NCBI RefSeq assembly: GCF_010998615.1
Contig: NZ_JAAEAH010000003.1
Span: 1-64,000, forward strand
DNA: 64,000 nt
Reading direction: 5' to 3'
Source of the DNA: Myxococcus sp. CA023
GTDB lineage: Bacteria > Myxococcota > Myxococcia > Myxococcales > Myxococcaceae
Under the pieces are notes generated by a model, which saw nothing but the letters and a program-made list of their open reading frames with translations, did not search any database and was not told where the DNA came from. The stretch's first letter is position 1; each line of letters opens with the position of its first letter. Below are positions 48,972 through 59,202 of the stretch, one piece after another. The position numbers and the translations under genes are program-made.

Positions 48972-49995
48972 GGTGACCGACCTCGTGCATCACGGTGATG
49001 CCAATCTGCTCGATGAGCTCCTCGCGGGTGCGGGCGAAGCGCTCCAGGTTCTTCTGGTACAGCACGATGGACGCGGGGACGTGGTCGAACGCGTTCGTCA
49101 CGCTGCGCTCGCCCACCGCCAGGCCGCGGAACACCCCGAGGATGCTCGGTGACAGGGGAGGGTCCTCACCCAGCAGGTCCTCGTCCGCCGGCAGGTCCTC
49201 CACCGCGATGGTGACGTTGTCCAGGTACTGCTTCGCGTGGCCGGGCAGGGACTGCACCGCGGCCTCCACCGCGCGGTCGAACTCGGCCTCGCCCAGCTCC
49301 ACCGGCGGGAAGAACTCCGTCGGCACCAGCGCCTGGGCCTTGGTGAAGCGGCGCTGGGCCTCCTTTTCGTCGCCCCGGCGCTCCGCCAGCAGTCCCAGGT
49401 ACTGGTGGGCCCAGGCCTCGTCGGGCGTGTCCTTCAGCAACTTGTCGAAGGCGCCCTTCGCGTCGTCGAAGCGGCACAGCTCGAACAGGGCGATGCCCCG
49501 CTCCAACTGCGCGTCCACCGAGCGCGGCATGTGCCCCAGCGCCGCGTCCAGGCTCGCCAGGGCCGCGCGGCACTCGCCCACCTGGTTCAGGCCCATGCCC
49601 TCCAGGAGGAGGAACTCATAGAGCAGCTCCACGTCGCCGGCCTTCTGCGCCAGGCGCTTGCCCTTCGCGCAGAAGCCCAGGCCTTCCTCCACGGCCTCCC
49701 GGTCCTCGCCCGCGCGGCAGATGAGGCAGTCCGCGGTGCCCAGGAGCACCTCCAAGTCGTCCGGGGACACCCTCAGCGCGGCGCCGAAGGCCCGGCCGGC
49801 TTCCTCCAGGCGGCCCAGCTCCACCAGGGCGGCGGCGCGCAGGTGCAGGGCGTCCACCGAGTCCGGGGCCTGGGCCAGGCTGCGGTCGGCGGCGGCCAGG
49901 GCCGCCTCGAAGTCGCCCGTCTCGAAGGCCTCTGCTGCCGCGTCCAGCGCCTCCATCCCGCTCACCCCCGTTCGCTTCGACTTCCGCGTCCCCAT
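48925..49995 (-). CDS. TPR protein fused to a zincin-like metallopeptidase domain
   Basis: Protein of about 356 residues. Residues of 15-215 are tetratricopeptide repeats (ALAAADRSLAQAPDSVDALH, AWAHQYLGLLAERRGDEKEA). The C-terminal 130 residues are a Zincin_1 (PF06262-like) domain, ending ITVMHEVGHLMGLDEDDLWQ with the HExGHxxG zinc motif. Zincin_1 proteins are usually stand-alone; the TPR fusion suggests a partner-recognition role. No signal peptide, so probably cytoplasmic. Two starts are plausible: MGTRKSKRTG (49995) and MEALDAAAEA (49956), the second having the better ribosome site; both lie in frame with an earlier one. Confidence 0.85.
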   Translation of the reverse strand: MGTRKSKRTGVSGMEALDAAAEAFETGDFEAALAAADRSLAQAPDSVDALHLRAAALVELGRLEEAGRAFGAALRVSPDDLEVLLGTADCLICRAGEDREAVEEGLGFCAKGKRLAQKAGDVELLYEFLLLEGMGLNQVGECRAALASLDAALGHMPRSVDAQLERGIALFELCRFDDAKGAFDKLLKDTPDEAWAHQYLGLLAERRGDEKEAQRRFTKAQALVPTEFFPPVELGEAEFDRAVEAAVQSLPGHAKQYLDNVTIAVEDLPADEDLLGEDPPLSPSILGVFRGLAVGERSVTNAFDHVPASIVLYQKNLERFARTREELIEQIGITVMHEVGHLMGLDEDDLWQRGLD

Positions 49996-50087
49996 GGGGC
50001 CGCGACATATGAAGCCGCGCACTTCGTTGTCAACGCCGCGCACGGCTGCTACGTTCCTTCGCCCGTCCTGGTGCGGCGCTCAGTCCC

Positions 50088-50444
50088 GTGAACATCCTTG
50101 TCGTCGACGACGATCTCGAACTCTGCACGATGCTCTCTCGCTTCTTGGAGATGCATGGGTTCACGGTCTACTCGGCGTCCGACGCGCTCCAGGCGCTCGA
50201 CGTGCTGGAGCGCAACCAGGTCAGCATGGTCATCACCGACTACGTGATGCCCCATATGGACGGCATCCAGTTCACGGAGATGCTCAAGGCGGACCCCCGC
50301 TTCCAGAGCGTCCCGGTGCTGCTGATGACGGGCAGCGAGGACGGCTCGGTGACGGACCGCGGCCTGCGCAAGGGCGTGGCCCTGACGCTCCACAAGCCCC
50401 TGGACATGGGCCAACTGCTCACCCTGGTCCGCTTCGCGCAATAG
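50088..50444 (+). CDS. Single-domain response regulator
   Basis: Stand-alone receiver of 118 residues starting with GTG: acidic pair in ILVVDDD, phospho-acceptor Asp in VITDYVMPHMDG (about residue 52), switch Thr in LLMTGS and Lys in LHKPLD. No output domain, so it acts by phosphotransfer or protein contact. It lies upstream of groEL in the same orientation, but a separate promoter and operator for groEL follow its stop. Confidence 0.92.
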   Translation: MNILVVDDDLELCTMLSRFLEMHGFTVYSASDALQALDVLERNQVSMVITDYVMPHMDGIQFTEMLKADPRFQSVPVLLMTGSEDGSVTDRGLRKGVALTLHKPLDMGQLLTLVRFAQ

Positions 50445-50510
50445 CCCACGGCACCCCTCCCGGCAGGGTGCCTCAAGCCGTCCGCTCGCCTACACGCCCA
50501 CCCTTCCTGG

Positions 50511-50563
50511 TTGACATCGTTCAGGCGGCCCTTATGTTGGCGCTCGCCATGGCCGAGTGCTAA
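50511..50563 (+). promoter_or_regulatory. groEL promoter with CIRCE operator
   Basis: TTGACA (50511-50516) and TATGTT (50533-50538), 16 bp apart, form a sigma70-type promoter. TTGGCGCTC (50537-50545), nine bases, then GAGTGCTAA (50555-50563) is a CIRCE element: the right arm is perfect and the left arm has two changes from TTAGCACTC. HrcA binding there would block transcription until heat stress. Confidence 0.85.
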
Positions 50564-50612
50564 CGGCCCGTGTCGTACCAGTAAAATCCCCCAGTGAATT
50601 CAGGAGGTTGCG

Positions 50613-52256
<1,644 letters not shown>

Positions 52257-52312
52257 GCCGCTTCGGAGGGCTCGGGACGTGAGTCCCGGGCCGTCTGGGC
52301 CTCGGCAGTCAG

Positions 52313-52348
52313 CGGCCCCGGATGCCTCGTCAGGAGGCGCCGGGGCCG
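52313..52348. terminator. Bidirectional intrinsic terminator after groEL
   Basis: CGGCCCCGG (52313-52321) pairs with CCGGGGCCG (52340-52348), and an inner GCCTC/GAGGC pair extends the stem; the downstream side reads TTGTCGTT. It lies between the convergent groEL and lipoprotein genes and can serve both. Confidence 0.7.
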
Positions 52349-52377
52349 TTGTCGTTCCAGGGGGGACTTCCTGGCAA

Positions 52378-53460
52378 TCAGGGCACGCGGCCCACGACGC
52401 CGCCGGTGCCGCTCTCCTGCGACGTGTAGAGCAGGGTGTCGCCGTCCACCAGCAGGCCACCGGGCCCCACGCCCTCTGGGCCCACGGGCTCCAGGGCGCC
52501 GGGTGTGCAGGTGCTCACTCGGCGGAGGAAGCCCGTGCCGCCGGTGCTGACGTCCTTGAAGTAGAGCGTGCCATTCAGTTCCACCGGGAAGGCGGGCCCC
52601 TGGAGGTCCGTGGCCACGACTTCCGCCGCGCCGCCCTCGCGTGGCAGGCGCAGCACGCGGCCGTTTCCGCCGCCTCCTTCGGTGACGAGGAAGTGCGTGG
52701 GCGTGACTTCCAACGAGGTGCCGGCGGTGATGCTTCCGTCGCGCAGCGTGGCCGGGGCACTGCCGTCCAGCGGCACGCTGTAGAGGCCGGGGCTCTCTCC
52801 CGCGGCGACCAGGAACCACACGTCCTGGCCCACCACGCGTGCTCCCCGCACCTGCGTGTAGCCCGTGCCGGCGTAGAGCTCCTGGCGGTTGCCGCCCGAG
52901 GCGTCCACGCGGACCAGCCGGCGGTGCGACGTCGCGATGACCACCACGTCCCGGTCACCCATCCGCGCGGGCAGGACGTCCGTGCCGCCAATGGTGACGT
53001 TGTTCACTGTGGCATCGAGCGGCCGTGCGTCTTTCGCGCCCGTCGCCTTGTCCACCCGCCACAGCCCGTCCAGGTCGAGCACGTAGACGGAGTCCGACAC
53101 CACGGCGATGGCATCCGGCGCCCGGAAGCCCGTGGCCACGGACACCGCGTCACCGCCCGCGCGTGGCAGCCGGAGGATCCGCCCGGGGCCCGGCTGGGGC
53201 TGCTGCGGATTCAGGGAGTGGGACTCGGCGATGTAGAGGTCCGTTTCGTCCGCCGCGAGTCTGCGGGGCGTGTTCAACCCGGTGAGCAGTGGAGTGCCCG
53301 GACCCGAGGCCAGCGGCTCGCAACCCGCGTCGCCGCTGCCCGCATCATCTGTCCCGGTGCCCGCGTCGCCACGGCCTGCGTCCGGCCCGTCCTGCATCGG
53401 GGGCTTGTCGGAGGAGCAAGCAACACCCAACAGCAGGACGGACAGGAGCGCGAGTCTCAT
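52378..53460 (-). CDS. Predicted lipoprotein with beta-propeller-like repeats
   Basis: Protein of 360 residues. The start MRLALLSVLLLGVACSSDKP is a lipoprotein signal peptide with lipobox LGVAC and the acceptor cysteine at residue 15. An Asp/Ala/Gly-rich linker follows, then repeated blocks such as SDSVYVLDLDGLWRVDK, GQDVWFLVAAGESPGLYSVP and GDTLLYTSQESG, which match six- or seven-bladed propeller repeats of the NHL/PQQ kind. It is probably exported and anchored to a membrane, binding or sensing something unknown. ATG 53460 overlaps the stop of the upstream kinase gene (ATGA), so both are one operon. Confidence 0.85.
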   Translation of the reverse strand: MRLALLSVLLLGVACSSDKPPMQDGPDAGRGDAGTGTDDAGSGDAGCEPLASGPGTPLLTGLNTPRRLAADETDLYIAESHSLNPQQPQPGPGRILRLPRAGGDAVSVATGFRAPDAIAVVSDSVYVLDLDGLWRVDKATGAKDARPLDATVNNVTIGGTDVLPARMGDRDVVVIATSHRRLVRVDASGGNRQELYAGTGYTQVRGARVVGQDVWFLVAAGESPGLYSVPLDGSAPATLRDGSITAGTSLEVTPTHFLVTEGGGGNGRVLRLPREGGAAEVVATDLQGPAFPVELNGTLYFKDVSTGGTGFLRRVSTCTPGALEPVGPEGVGPGGLLVDGDTLLYTSQESGTGGVVGRVP

Positions 53461-54974
53461 GGGGTCTCTCGTTTGAATGCGCGGTTCAATTCTCGGCTGA
53501 GCGCCGAGGCGTCGGACATCAGCTTGGGAAGGCACGCGGCGGCGCCCGCACGCAGGGACTCCAGCGCCGTCTCCATGGTGAGGTGCTCGGCCAGCACCAC
53601 GAAGGGAGCGCCCTGGGCCAGCGCCTTGCCCAGCTCCAGCGCCTTGCGCCCGTAGGCGGGCGCGAAGTCCCAGCTCACCACCACGCCCGCGGGTGGCTCC
53701 AGCGCGGCCAGCTCCGTCGTCGTCAGGATGCGCGCCTCCAGTCCCACCAGGGACAGGGCGTGGGTGATTTGCGCCGCCGCCGCCGGGTTGTCCTCCAGCA
53801 CGTCCACCCGGCGCATCGCGGGGTTCGTCTCCAGCGGCGCGGGGACGGGCTTCCGGGCCAGCGTGGAGCGCAGCAGGGCGCGCACCTCGCGGATGTCGTC
53901 GAAGGGCTTGAGCAGGTAGTCCACCACGCCCAGCTCCAGCGCCTGCTGCGTCGTCACCAGCGACGGGTAGCCCGTCATCAGGATGACGCGCGAGTCCGTG
54001 TGCAGCCGCCGCGCCTGCTGCGCCAGCTCCAAGCCGGACATGCCGGGCAGGTTCTTGTCGGTGACGATGAGGTCCACCGGCGCCTGTTGCAGCAGGTCCA
54101 GGGCCTCCTCGCCGCTCTCCGCTTCGATGATCTCGCACTCCTTGCCCATCAGGTCGCGGAAGACCATGCGGATGATGATTTCGTCATCCACCACCAGGAC
54201 CCGGTGCTTCTGCGTGGGCGGCGCGTCCGTCGCGGGGAAGAGCACGCGAAACACGGTGGCCGGGGGCGGGACGTCGCGAATGACGCCCTGCGGGGCCAGC
54301 TCGAGGCGCGCGTGGTGCTCGCGGGCGATGCGCTGGCACACCGACAAGCCCAGTCCGGTGCCTCGCTTGTTGGCGGTGATGTAGGGCTCGAAGATGCGCG
54401 CTCGCAGCTCCTCGGGGATGCCCGGCCCCCAGTCCGCCACGTAGAGGGCAGGGGAGGGGCCCTCCATCGCGAGCACCACCTTCACCCGGCCGCGCCCCGC
54501 CATGGCGTCGCGCGCGTTGTTGAGCAGGTTCAGGGTGAGCTGCTCGATGAGGCGCGCGTTGCCCTGGATGGTGATGTCCTCCGGGGCCTCCACCTCCAGG
54601 GAGATGCGCGAGGAGTCCGGGTTGATGCTGAAGTGCTTCGCCGCCGCCCAGATGGGGGCCGCCAGGGAGAGGCGCTGTTGAGACGCCGGTCGCTCGCTCG
54701 ACAGGCGGATGAAGTCGGAGACGATCTGCTCCATCCGCTCCACCTGGGCCAGCAGCAGGCGCAGGGGCCCGGGGGCGGCGCCGTCCTCCGCGAGGAGTTG
54801 GGCGTAGGCCTTCACGCCGAGGAGCGGTTGTCGCAGCTCGTGCAGCACTTCCGCCGCCAGCTGTGAGGTGTGCGCTCCCGCACGTTGCAGTGCCGCCGCC
54901 GCTGTTCGCGCGGCCGTCAGATCCCCTGCCTCCACGGCCTGGAGCAGTTGGGCGAGCGGCGCGGGTGTTTCCAT
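53457..54974 (-). CDS. Hybrid histidine kinase with receiver domain(s)
   Basis: Protein of 505 residues, no membrane segment. Phospho-acceptor His is in LAAEVLHELRQPLLGVKAY (about residue 46), ATPase motifs are LNLLNNARDAMAG, DWGPGIPEEL and GTGLGLSVCQRIA, and a receiver follows with HRVLVVDDE, VTDKNLPGMSG and LLKPFDD (about 260-375). After that a second, degenerate receiver-like region (RRVDVLEDNPAAAAQITHAL) lacks a clear acidic pocket. The start METPAPL at 54974 is preferred over 55010. Cytoplasmic sensor of unknown signal; co-transcribed with the lipoprotein gene. Confidence 0.9.
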   Translation of the reverse strand: METPAPLAQLLQAVEAGDLTAARTAAAALQRAGAHTSQLAAEVLHELRQPLLGVKAYAQLLAEDGAAPGPLRLLLAQVERMEQIVSDFIRLSSERPASQQRLSLAAPIWAAAKHFSINPDSSRISLEVEAPEDITIQGNARLIEQLTLNLLNNARDAMAGRGRVKVVLAMEGPSPALYVADWGPGIPEELRARIFEPYITANKRGTGLGLSVCQRIAREHHARLELAPQGVIRDVPPPATVFRVLFPATDAPPTQKHRVLVVDDEIIIRMVFRDLMGKECEIIEAESGEEALDLLQQAPVDLIVTDKNLPGMSGLELAQQARRLHTDSRVILMTGYPSLVTTQQALELGVVDYLLKPFDDIREVRALLRSTLARKPVPAPLETNPAMRRVDVLEDNPAAAAQITHALSLVGLEARILTTTELAALEPPAGVVVSWDFAPAYGRKALELGKALAQGAPFVVLAEHLTMETALESLRAGAAACLPKLMSDASALSRELNRAFKRETP

Positions 54975-55123
54975 GTGACGAGCATGGCGGAGGCAACCGC
55001 TTGTACGCAACGCACCTGGAGGGAATCCGTTGACCCGGACCGTGCCGGCGCGGATGCTGGCCGCGTTCTCATCGCACCATCCGGAAATCCGGATATCGCG
55101 ACACCGGCCTCGGGAGGGCCTTC

Positions 55124-55516
55124 ATGCCGCAGACCAACCCGTTCCACTCGCTGGTCCCCCGCAAGATGACGGACACCGAGTTGGCCCGCTCCATCCGTCT
55201 CAACATCGAGGCGGAGCTGGACGCCATCAACCTCTACGCGGCCCATATCGACGCGACGGACAACGAGGACGCCAAGGCCATCCTCCAGCACGTCATGGAC
55301 GAGGAGCGCGAGCACGCCGCCCTCTTCTGGGAGCTCATCGCCCGGTTGGATCCAGAGCAGGCCGCGCACGCGAAGGAGGCCGTGGAGAAGTACCGGCTCA
55401 TCACCTCCGGCGCGTCGCACGAGGCCGTTGAGGCCGTGGGCAAGGAGGGCGCGGCGCCGGCTCCGGCGGACGTCACCCCGGAGAAGCGCCTCACCGTGGG
55501 CAGCCTGCGCCGGTAG
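55124..55516 (+). CDS. encC: Encapsulated ferritin-like cargo protein EncC
   Basis: Protein of 130 residues of the encapsulated-ferritin (EncFtn) family. Helix 1 has ARSIRLNIEAELDAINLYAA and helix 2 HVMDEEREHAALFWELIARL; E31, E61 and H64 line up with the iron ferroxidase ligands of EncFtn. The last residues EKRLTVGSLRR are an encapsulin targeting peptide (LTVGSLRR). In Myxococcus xanthus, EncB and EncC are such cargo for the EncA shell, which stores iron in starvation and oxidative stress. No shell gene is in this window, in line with EncA being encoded elsewhere. Ribosome site GGGAGG six bases upstream. Confidence 0.93.
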   Translation: MPQTNPFHSLVPRKMTDTELARSIRLNIEAELDAINLYAAHIDATDNEDAKAILQHVMDEEREHAALFWELIARLDPEQAAHAKEAVEKYRLITSGASHEAVEAVGKEGAAPAPADVTPEKRLTVGSLRR

Positions 55517-55519
55517 CCG

Positions 55520-56893
55520 TCAGGACGCGGAGTGGGCCTGCCGGCGCTCGGCCGGTGGGGCCTCCAGGTCCTTCGCCGCCATGTAGACGACGTTCCGAGA
55601 GCCCCGCTTGCCGCGGTACATGGCCCGGTCCGACAGGTCCAACAGCGTGGCCTTGTCCTGGGCGTGCTCGGGGAAGCTGGCCACGCCGATGCACGTGGTG
55701 AGCTTGAGCGACAGGCCTTCGCGCGCCAGGAAGTTGTGCGTCTCCATGGTGCGCCGGATGCGCTCGGCCACCTTGAGTGCGCCGCCTGAGTCGGTATTGC
55801 GCAGCACCACCACGTATTCGTCTCCGCCGTAGCGCGCGACGACGTCGTGGTCTCTCACGCAGCCCTTCACCACGCGCGCCGCCTCCACCAGCACCTTGGA
55901 GCCCACGAGGTGGCCATGGGTGTCGTTGATGGACTTGAAGTGGTCCAGGTCCAGGAACAGCAGGCTGAAGGTGCGCTGTGACTGGAGCGCGTCCTGGACC
56001 TCGCGGTCCACCACCAGGTGCAGGTAGCGGGTGTTGAACAGGCGCGTGAGGTCGTCGACGTACGCCAGGTCCTCCACCGCGGCGAAGCGGCCGAGGTTGC
56101 GCAGCGCGAGCGCCCAGTTGCGCACCAGGAAGCTGGCCGTCTCGCCCGCCCACTCCGCGCCCGTGCCGCCGAAGAAGAGCACCGCGTGTCCCAGCACGGC
56201 GTCTCCCTCCAGCGCGGGGAAGGAGACGGCGCGAGGGAAGGGCGCGTCCAGGCCGTCCAACTCGCGCGGCCCGCGTTCGTTCGTCAGGCGTTCGATGAGC
56301 TCGGCGATGAGCGGCTCTTCCAGCGCAGTGGACAGGCCGCTGGTGCCGTGGCGCCGCAGCGCGAAGGCGGAGTCGCGCTCCAGCAGGACCACGGCGCTGG
56401 CGGAGGCCATGCTCTGCAGCGCGCTGGCGGTGGCCGCGGCCAGCTTCTCGCGGTCCAGGGTGGTGGCGATGCGTTGCCCTGCCTCCAGCATGGCCACATG
56501 GCGGCGCAGCGACGCGTTCTCCTGCATCAGGTCGCGCGTGGTGAGCGCGCGGCGCACGGCGTGCTGCAGCGCCTCCGGGGCCACCGGCTTGACGAGGTAC
56601 TCCGCGGCGCCGCTCTTGATGGCGCGCACGGCGGGGTCCACCTTCTCCAGGCCAGTGATGACCACCACCTCCACGCCGGGGTGGTGTTCCCGCACGTGCC
56701 GCAGGACCTCCATGCCGTCGCCACCGGGGAGGATGAGGTCCGTCACCACCGCGTCGAAGCGGTCGCCTGCGAGTGCTTCCTTTGCCTCTTGTAGCGTGCC
56801 CACCGCCGTGACGGCGTGTCCCACGGCGGTGAGGTAGTCGCCGTACAGGGTGCGGGCGATCTTTTCGTCGTCGACGAGGAGGATTCGCGCCAT
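55520..56893 (-). CDS. Response regulator with GAF and GGDEF domains (diguanylate cyclase)
   Basis: Protein of 457 residues: receiver (MARILLVDDEKIAR, DAVVTDLILPGGDGMEVL, LVKPVAP) followed by a GAF-like region (about 150-270) and a GGDEF domain with YGGDEYVVVL. A likely inhibitory I-site RDHD precedes the GGDE by five residues. It should make cyclic di-GMP when phosphorylated, with the GAF domain modulating it. Start MARILL 56893 is preferred to the earlier frame. The gene is convergent with encC (3-bp gap) and divergent from the CheW-like gene. Confidence 0.93.
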   Translation of the reverse strand: MARILLVDDEKIARTLYGDYLTAVGHAVTAVGTLQEAKEALAGDRFDAVVTDLILPGGDGMEVLRHVREHHPGVEVVVITGLEKVDPAVRAIKSGAAEYLVKPVAPEALQHAVRRALTTRDLMQENASLRRHVAMLEAGQRIATTLDREKLAAATASALQSMASASAVVLLERDSAFALRRHGTSGLSTALEEPLIAELIERLTNERGPRELDGLDAPFPRAVSFPALEGDAVLGHAVLFFGGTGAEWAGETASFLVRNWALALRNLGRFAAVEDLAYVDDLTRLFNTRYLHLVVDREVQDALQSQRTFSLLFLDLDHFKSINDTHGHLVGSKVLVEAARVVKGCVRDHDVVARYGGDEYVVVLRNTDSGGALKVAERIRRTMETHNFLAREGLSLKLTTCIGVASFPEHAQDKATLLDLSDRAMYRGKRGSRNVVYMAAKDLEAPPAERRQAHSAS

Positions 56894-56943
56894 CTCCCAT
56901 CGGCTTAGCACCAACCGATGGAAGGCTGCTAGGGTCGGCCCCC

Positions 56944-57759
56944 GTGTCCCCCTTCGAAAGCGGCCGTCGGCTTTGCCTTCTCGTTGAGGCCGGGGAAACC
57001 CGTTACGCCGTGGAAGCGACGTCTGTCATGGAAGTAGCGATGCCGGGCGCCAACGGCAGCAGCCTGCGGGGTGTGCTGGAGGTGAAGGATCTCTGCGCGC
57101 TGCTGGGCGGGCCGCCCGAGGAAGGCCCGGGCATGGTGGTGGTGCTCGACGTGAGTCCCACCCTGGCGGTGCGCGTGCGCTCCGTGGTGGAGGTGGCGGA
57201 CGTGGCCCGCGCGCCGTTCTTCCTGCTGCCACCGGGACTGGCGGACTCGCTGGCGCCGCTGAGCCGGGGCGCGGTGCTGCACAAGTCGCGGCTGTACCTG
57301 GAGCTCATCGCGGAGGCGCTGCCGCACCGGGTGGGTTCGATGTCGGCGGCGGTTGCCGCCCGGCCCGTGCACTGGGCGGAGGCGGCTCCGGACCGCGCGC
57401 TCGTCTTCGAGTCCCAGCGTCGATTGTTCGGAGTCCCCCTGGGCCTGGTGTCGCAGGTCATCAGCCGGGGAGAGGCCTTCAGCGTCCTGCCCGTGCAGAG
57501 TGGACCGGTGGCTGGTATTTTTCCGCATGATCAGGTGCTGTGGCCTGTCTGCTCGGTCCCCGCGTTGCTGGGGGAAGCGCCCGTGCCGGAGCCCTTCATC
57601 GTCCTCACGGAACTGGCCGGGCGGAACGTGGGGCTGACGGCCACGCGGGTGCTCGGCGTCATGCAACGTTTCGAGCCGGACGACACCGCGGGGAGCTTCC
57701 GTGCTCCCGGGTTGAGCGAGCCTGTGGCGTTCCTGGACCTGCAACGCATGTTTTCTTGA
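56944..57759 (+). CDS. Double CheW-like domain protein
   Basis: Protein of 271 residues starting with GTG. Two CheW-type halves are visible: LCLLVEAGETRYAVEATSVM to about 120, and DRALVFESQRRLFGVPLGLV to the end, with V.G.M.R-type strand ends. CheW proteins couple receptors to CheA kinases. The gene precedes romR in the same direction with a 116-bp gap, so it may be read with romR or separately. No chemotaxis kinase is nearby. A role in motility signalling is plausible but not shown. Confidence 0.85.
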   Translation: MSPFESGRRLCLLVEAGETRYAVEATSVMEVAMPGANGSSLRGVLEVKDLCALLGGPPEEGPGMVVVLDVSPTLAVRVRSVVEVADVARAPFFLLPPGLADSLAPLSRGAVLHKSRLYLELIAEALPHRVGSMSAAVAARPVHWAEAAPDRALVFESQRRLFGVPLGLVSQVISRGEAFSVLPVQSGPVAGIFPHDQVLWPVCSVPALLGEAPVPEPFIVLTELAGRNVGLTATRVLGVMQRFEPDDTAGSFRAPGLSEPVAFLDLQRMFS

Positions 57760-57875
57760 TCGTCCCAGAGGGCAACTCGTAAGCTGCCCCACTTGTCAGA
57801 CTGCCGCGAGTCAACCCTCGCGGCGGGAATCACCAACGAATTCAGGGGAGTGGATGCTCCCCGAGGCCCGAACCG

Positions 57876-59138
57876 ATGCCCAAGAATCTGCTGGTCGCCG
57901 ATGACTCGCTCACCATCCGCAAGGTGATCGGGATGATCTTCGCGACCGAGGACTTTCAGGTGACCGCGGTGGACAACGGGCTGGACGCAATCTCCCGCAC
58001 CCGCGAGCTGCGTCCGGACGTCGTCCTCGCGGACGTCATGATGCCGGGCAAGAGCGGCTATGAGGTCTGCGAGGCGCTGAAGAACGACCCGGCCACCCAG
58101 GGCATCCCTGTGGTGCTGCTGGCCGGCACGTTCGAGGCGTTCGACGAGAACCGCGCTCGCGCCGCCCGCGCCGATGACCACGTCACCAAGCCCTTCGAGA
58201 GCCAGGTGCTGCTCGACAAGGTGAAGGCGCTGGTCGGCCAGAAGTCCAACACGATGCCCGCGTCTGCCGCCACGCAGGTGCGCCACGCGGCTCCTCAGCC
58301 CGCCGCGGCGCCCGCGCCCGTCGCCGCCGCTGCTCCGCCGGGGGCCCGTCCCGCGCCTCCGCCGGGGGCTCGTCCGGGTGTTCCTCCGGGGCCGGGCGTG
58401 CCGCGTCCGCCGGGTGCGGGTGTGCCGCCGCCGGGTGCGCGTCCTCCGGGACCTGGGATGCCGCCGGGCATGGCGCGTCCTCCGGGACCTGGCATGCCGC
58501 CACCGGGTGCGCCGGGCGCGCCGCGTCCTCCGGGACCTGGGATGCCGCCGGGCATGGCGCGTCCTCCGGGGCCTGGGATGCCGCCGGGCGCACGTCCTCC
58601 GGGGCCTGGGATGCCGCCGGGCGCCCGTCCGGGTGTGCCGCCTCCGCCGGGTGGTCCCGCGCCGGGCCTTCCGCCGCGTCCGGGAATGCCGCCGGGCGCC
58701 GTGGCGCGTCCGGGCGTGCCGCCTCCGCCGGGTGGTCCCGCGCCGGGTGGCTTCGCGCATCCGCCGGTTGGCGCGCCGCAGCCTCCTCCCGGGGCGGCGC
58801 CGCAGCCCGCCGCGCGGGGCAGGGATCCGTTCGGTCTGGGTGCGCCCGCGCCCGCCGCGGCCCAGCCGTCCATCAGCATCGAGGACTCGCTGCCCGACCA
58901 GGGTGACGCGGAGGAGATCTCGTTGGACATCGTCACCCCCGCGCCCGTCGCGGCCAGGCCGGCGAGCGCGCGTGCGCCTGCCGCGGATGGGGGCGAGGCC
59001 CTGCTGCGCGAGGCGCTTTCGAAGGCTTCCCGCGAGGTCATCGAGAAGATTGCCTGGGAGGTGGTACCGCAGCTGGCGGAGACCATCATCCGTGAGGAGC
59101 TCGAGCGGCTCATCAAGGACCGAGAGACCCAGCACTGA
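57876..59138 (+). CDS. romR: Polarity regulator RomR
   Basis: Protein of 420 residues, the length known for Myxococcus xanthus RomR. It has a receiver (MPKNLLVADDSLTIRKVIGM; phospho-acceptor Asp53 in LADVMMPG; HVTKPFES), a Pro/Gly-rich region of about 150 residues (PPGPGMPPG-type repeats), and a conserved acidic C-terminus (REVIEKIAWEVVPQLAETII, REELERLIKDR). RomR is a polar protein that controls cell polarity for both A- and S-motility by recruiting the small GTPase MglA through RomX. Here the Asp53 numbering agrees. It is followed by a strong terminator. Confidence 0.93.
   Translation: MPKNLLVADDSLTIRKVIGMIFATEDFQVTAVDNGLDAISRTRELRPDVVLADVMMPGKSGYEVCEALKNDPATQGIPVVLLAGTFEAFDENRARAARADDHVTKPFESQVLLDKVKALVGQKSNTMPASAATQVRHAAPQPAAAPAPVAAAAPPGARPAPPPGARPGVPPGPGVPRPPGAGVPPPGARPPGPGMPPGMARPPGPGMPPPGAPGAPRPPGPGMPPGMARPPGPGMPPGARPPGPGMPPGARPGVPPPPGGPAPGLPPRPGMPPGAVARPGVPPPPGGPAPGGFAHPPVGAPQPPPGAAPQPAARGRDPFGLGAPAPAAAQPSISIEDSLPDQGDAEEISLDIVTPAPVAARPASARAPAADGGEALLREALSKASREVIEKIAWEVVPQLAETIIREELERLIKDRETQH
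58437..58625 (+). repeat. GC-rich in-frame repeat coding for the RomR Pro-rich linker
   Basis: The sequence CGTCCTCCGGGACCTGGGAT and variants occur five times at intervals of 33 to 50 bp, coding RPPGPGMPPG units. Copies differ at a few third positions and by small in-frame insertions, so linker length can vary between strains. Confidence 0.8.
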
Positions 59139-59169
59139 GGCGCCTGGCGCCGTAACCTCCTGACCTTTT

Positions 59170-59200
59170 GCCGGCCCCGGTCTCCGGGGCCGGCCGTTTT
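59170..59200 (+). terminator. Intrinsic terminator of romR
   Basis: GCCGGCCCCGG (59170-59180), loop TCT, CCGGGGCCGGC (59184-59194), then CGTTTT: an 11-bp perfect stem with a T-tract. It ends just 2 nt before the valS ATG, leaving no room for a separate promoter downstream of it. Confidence 0.85.
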
Positions 59201-59202
59201 CA

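Noticed and set aside
55490-56900. Alternative 469-codon minus-strand frame in the GGDEF gene
   Set aside because: Gly/Arg/Pro-rich; the other minus frame has receiver and GGDEF motifs.
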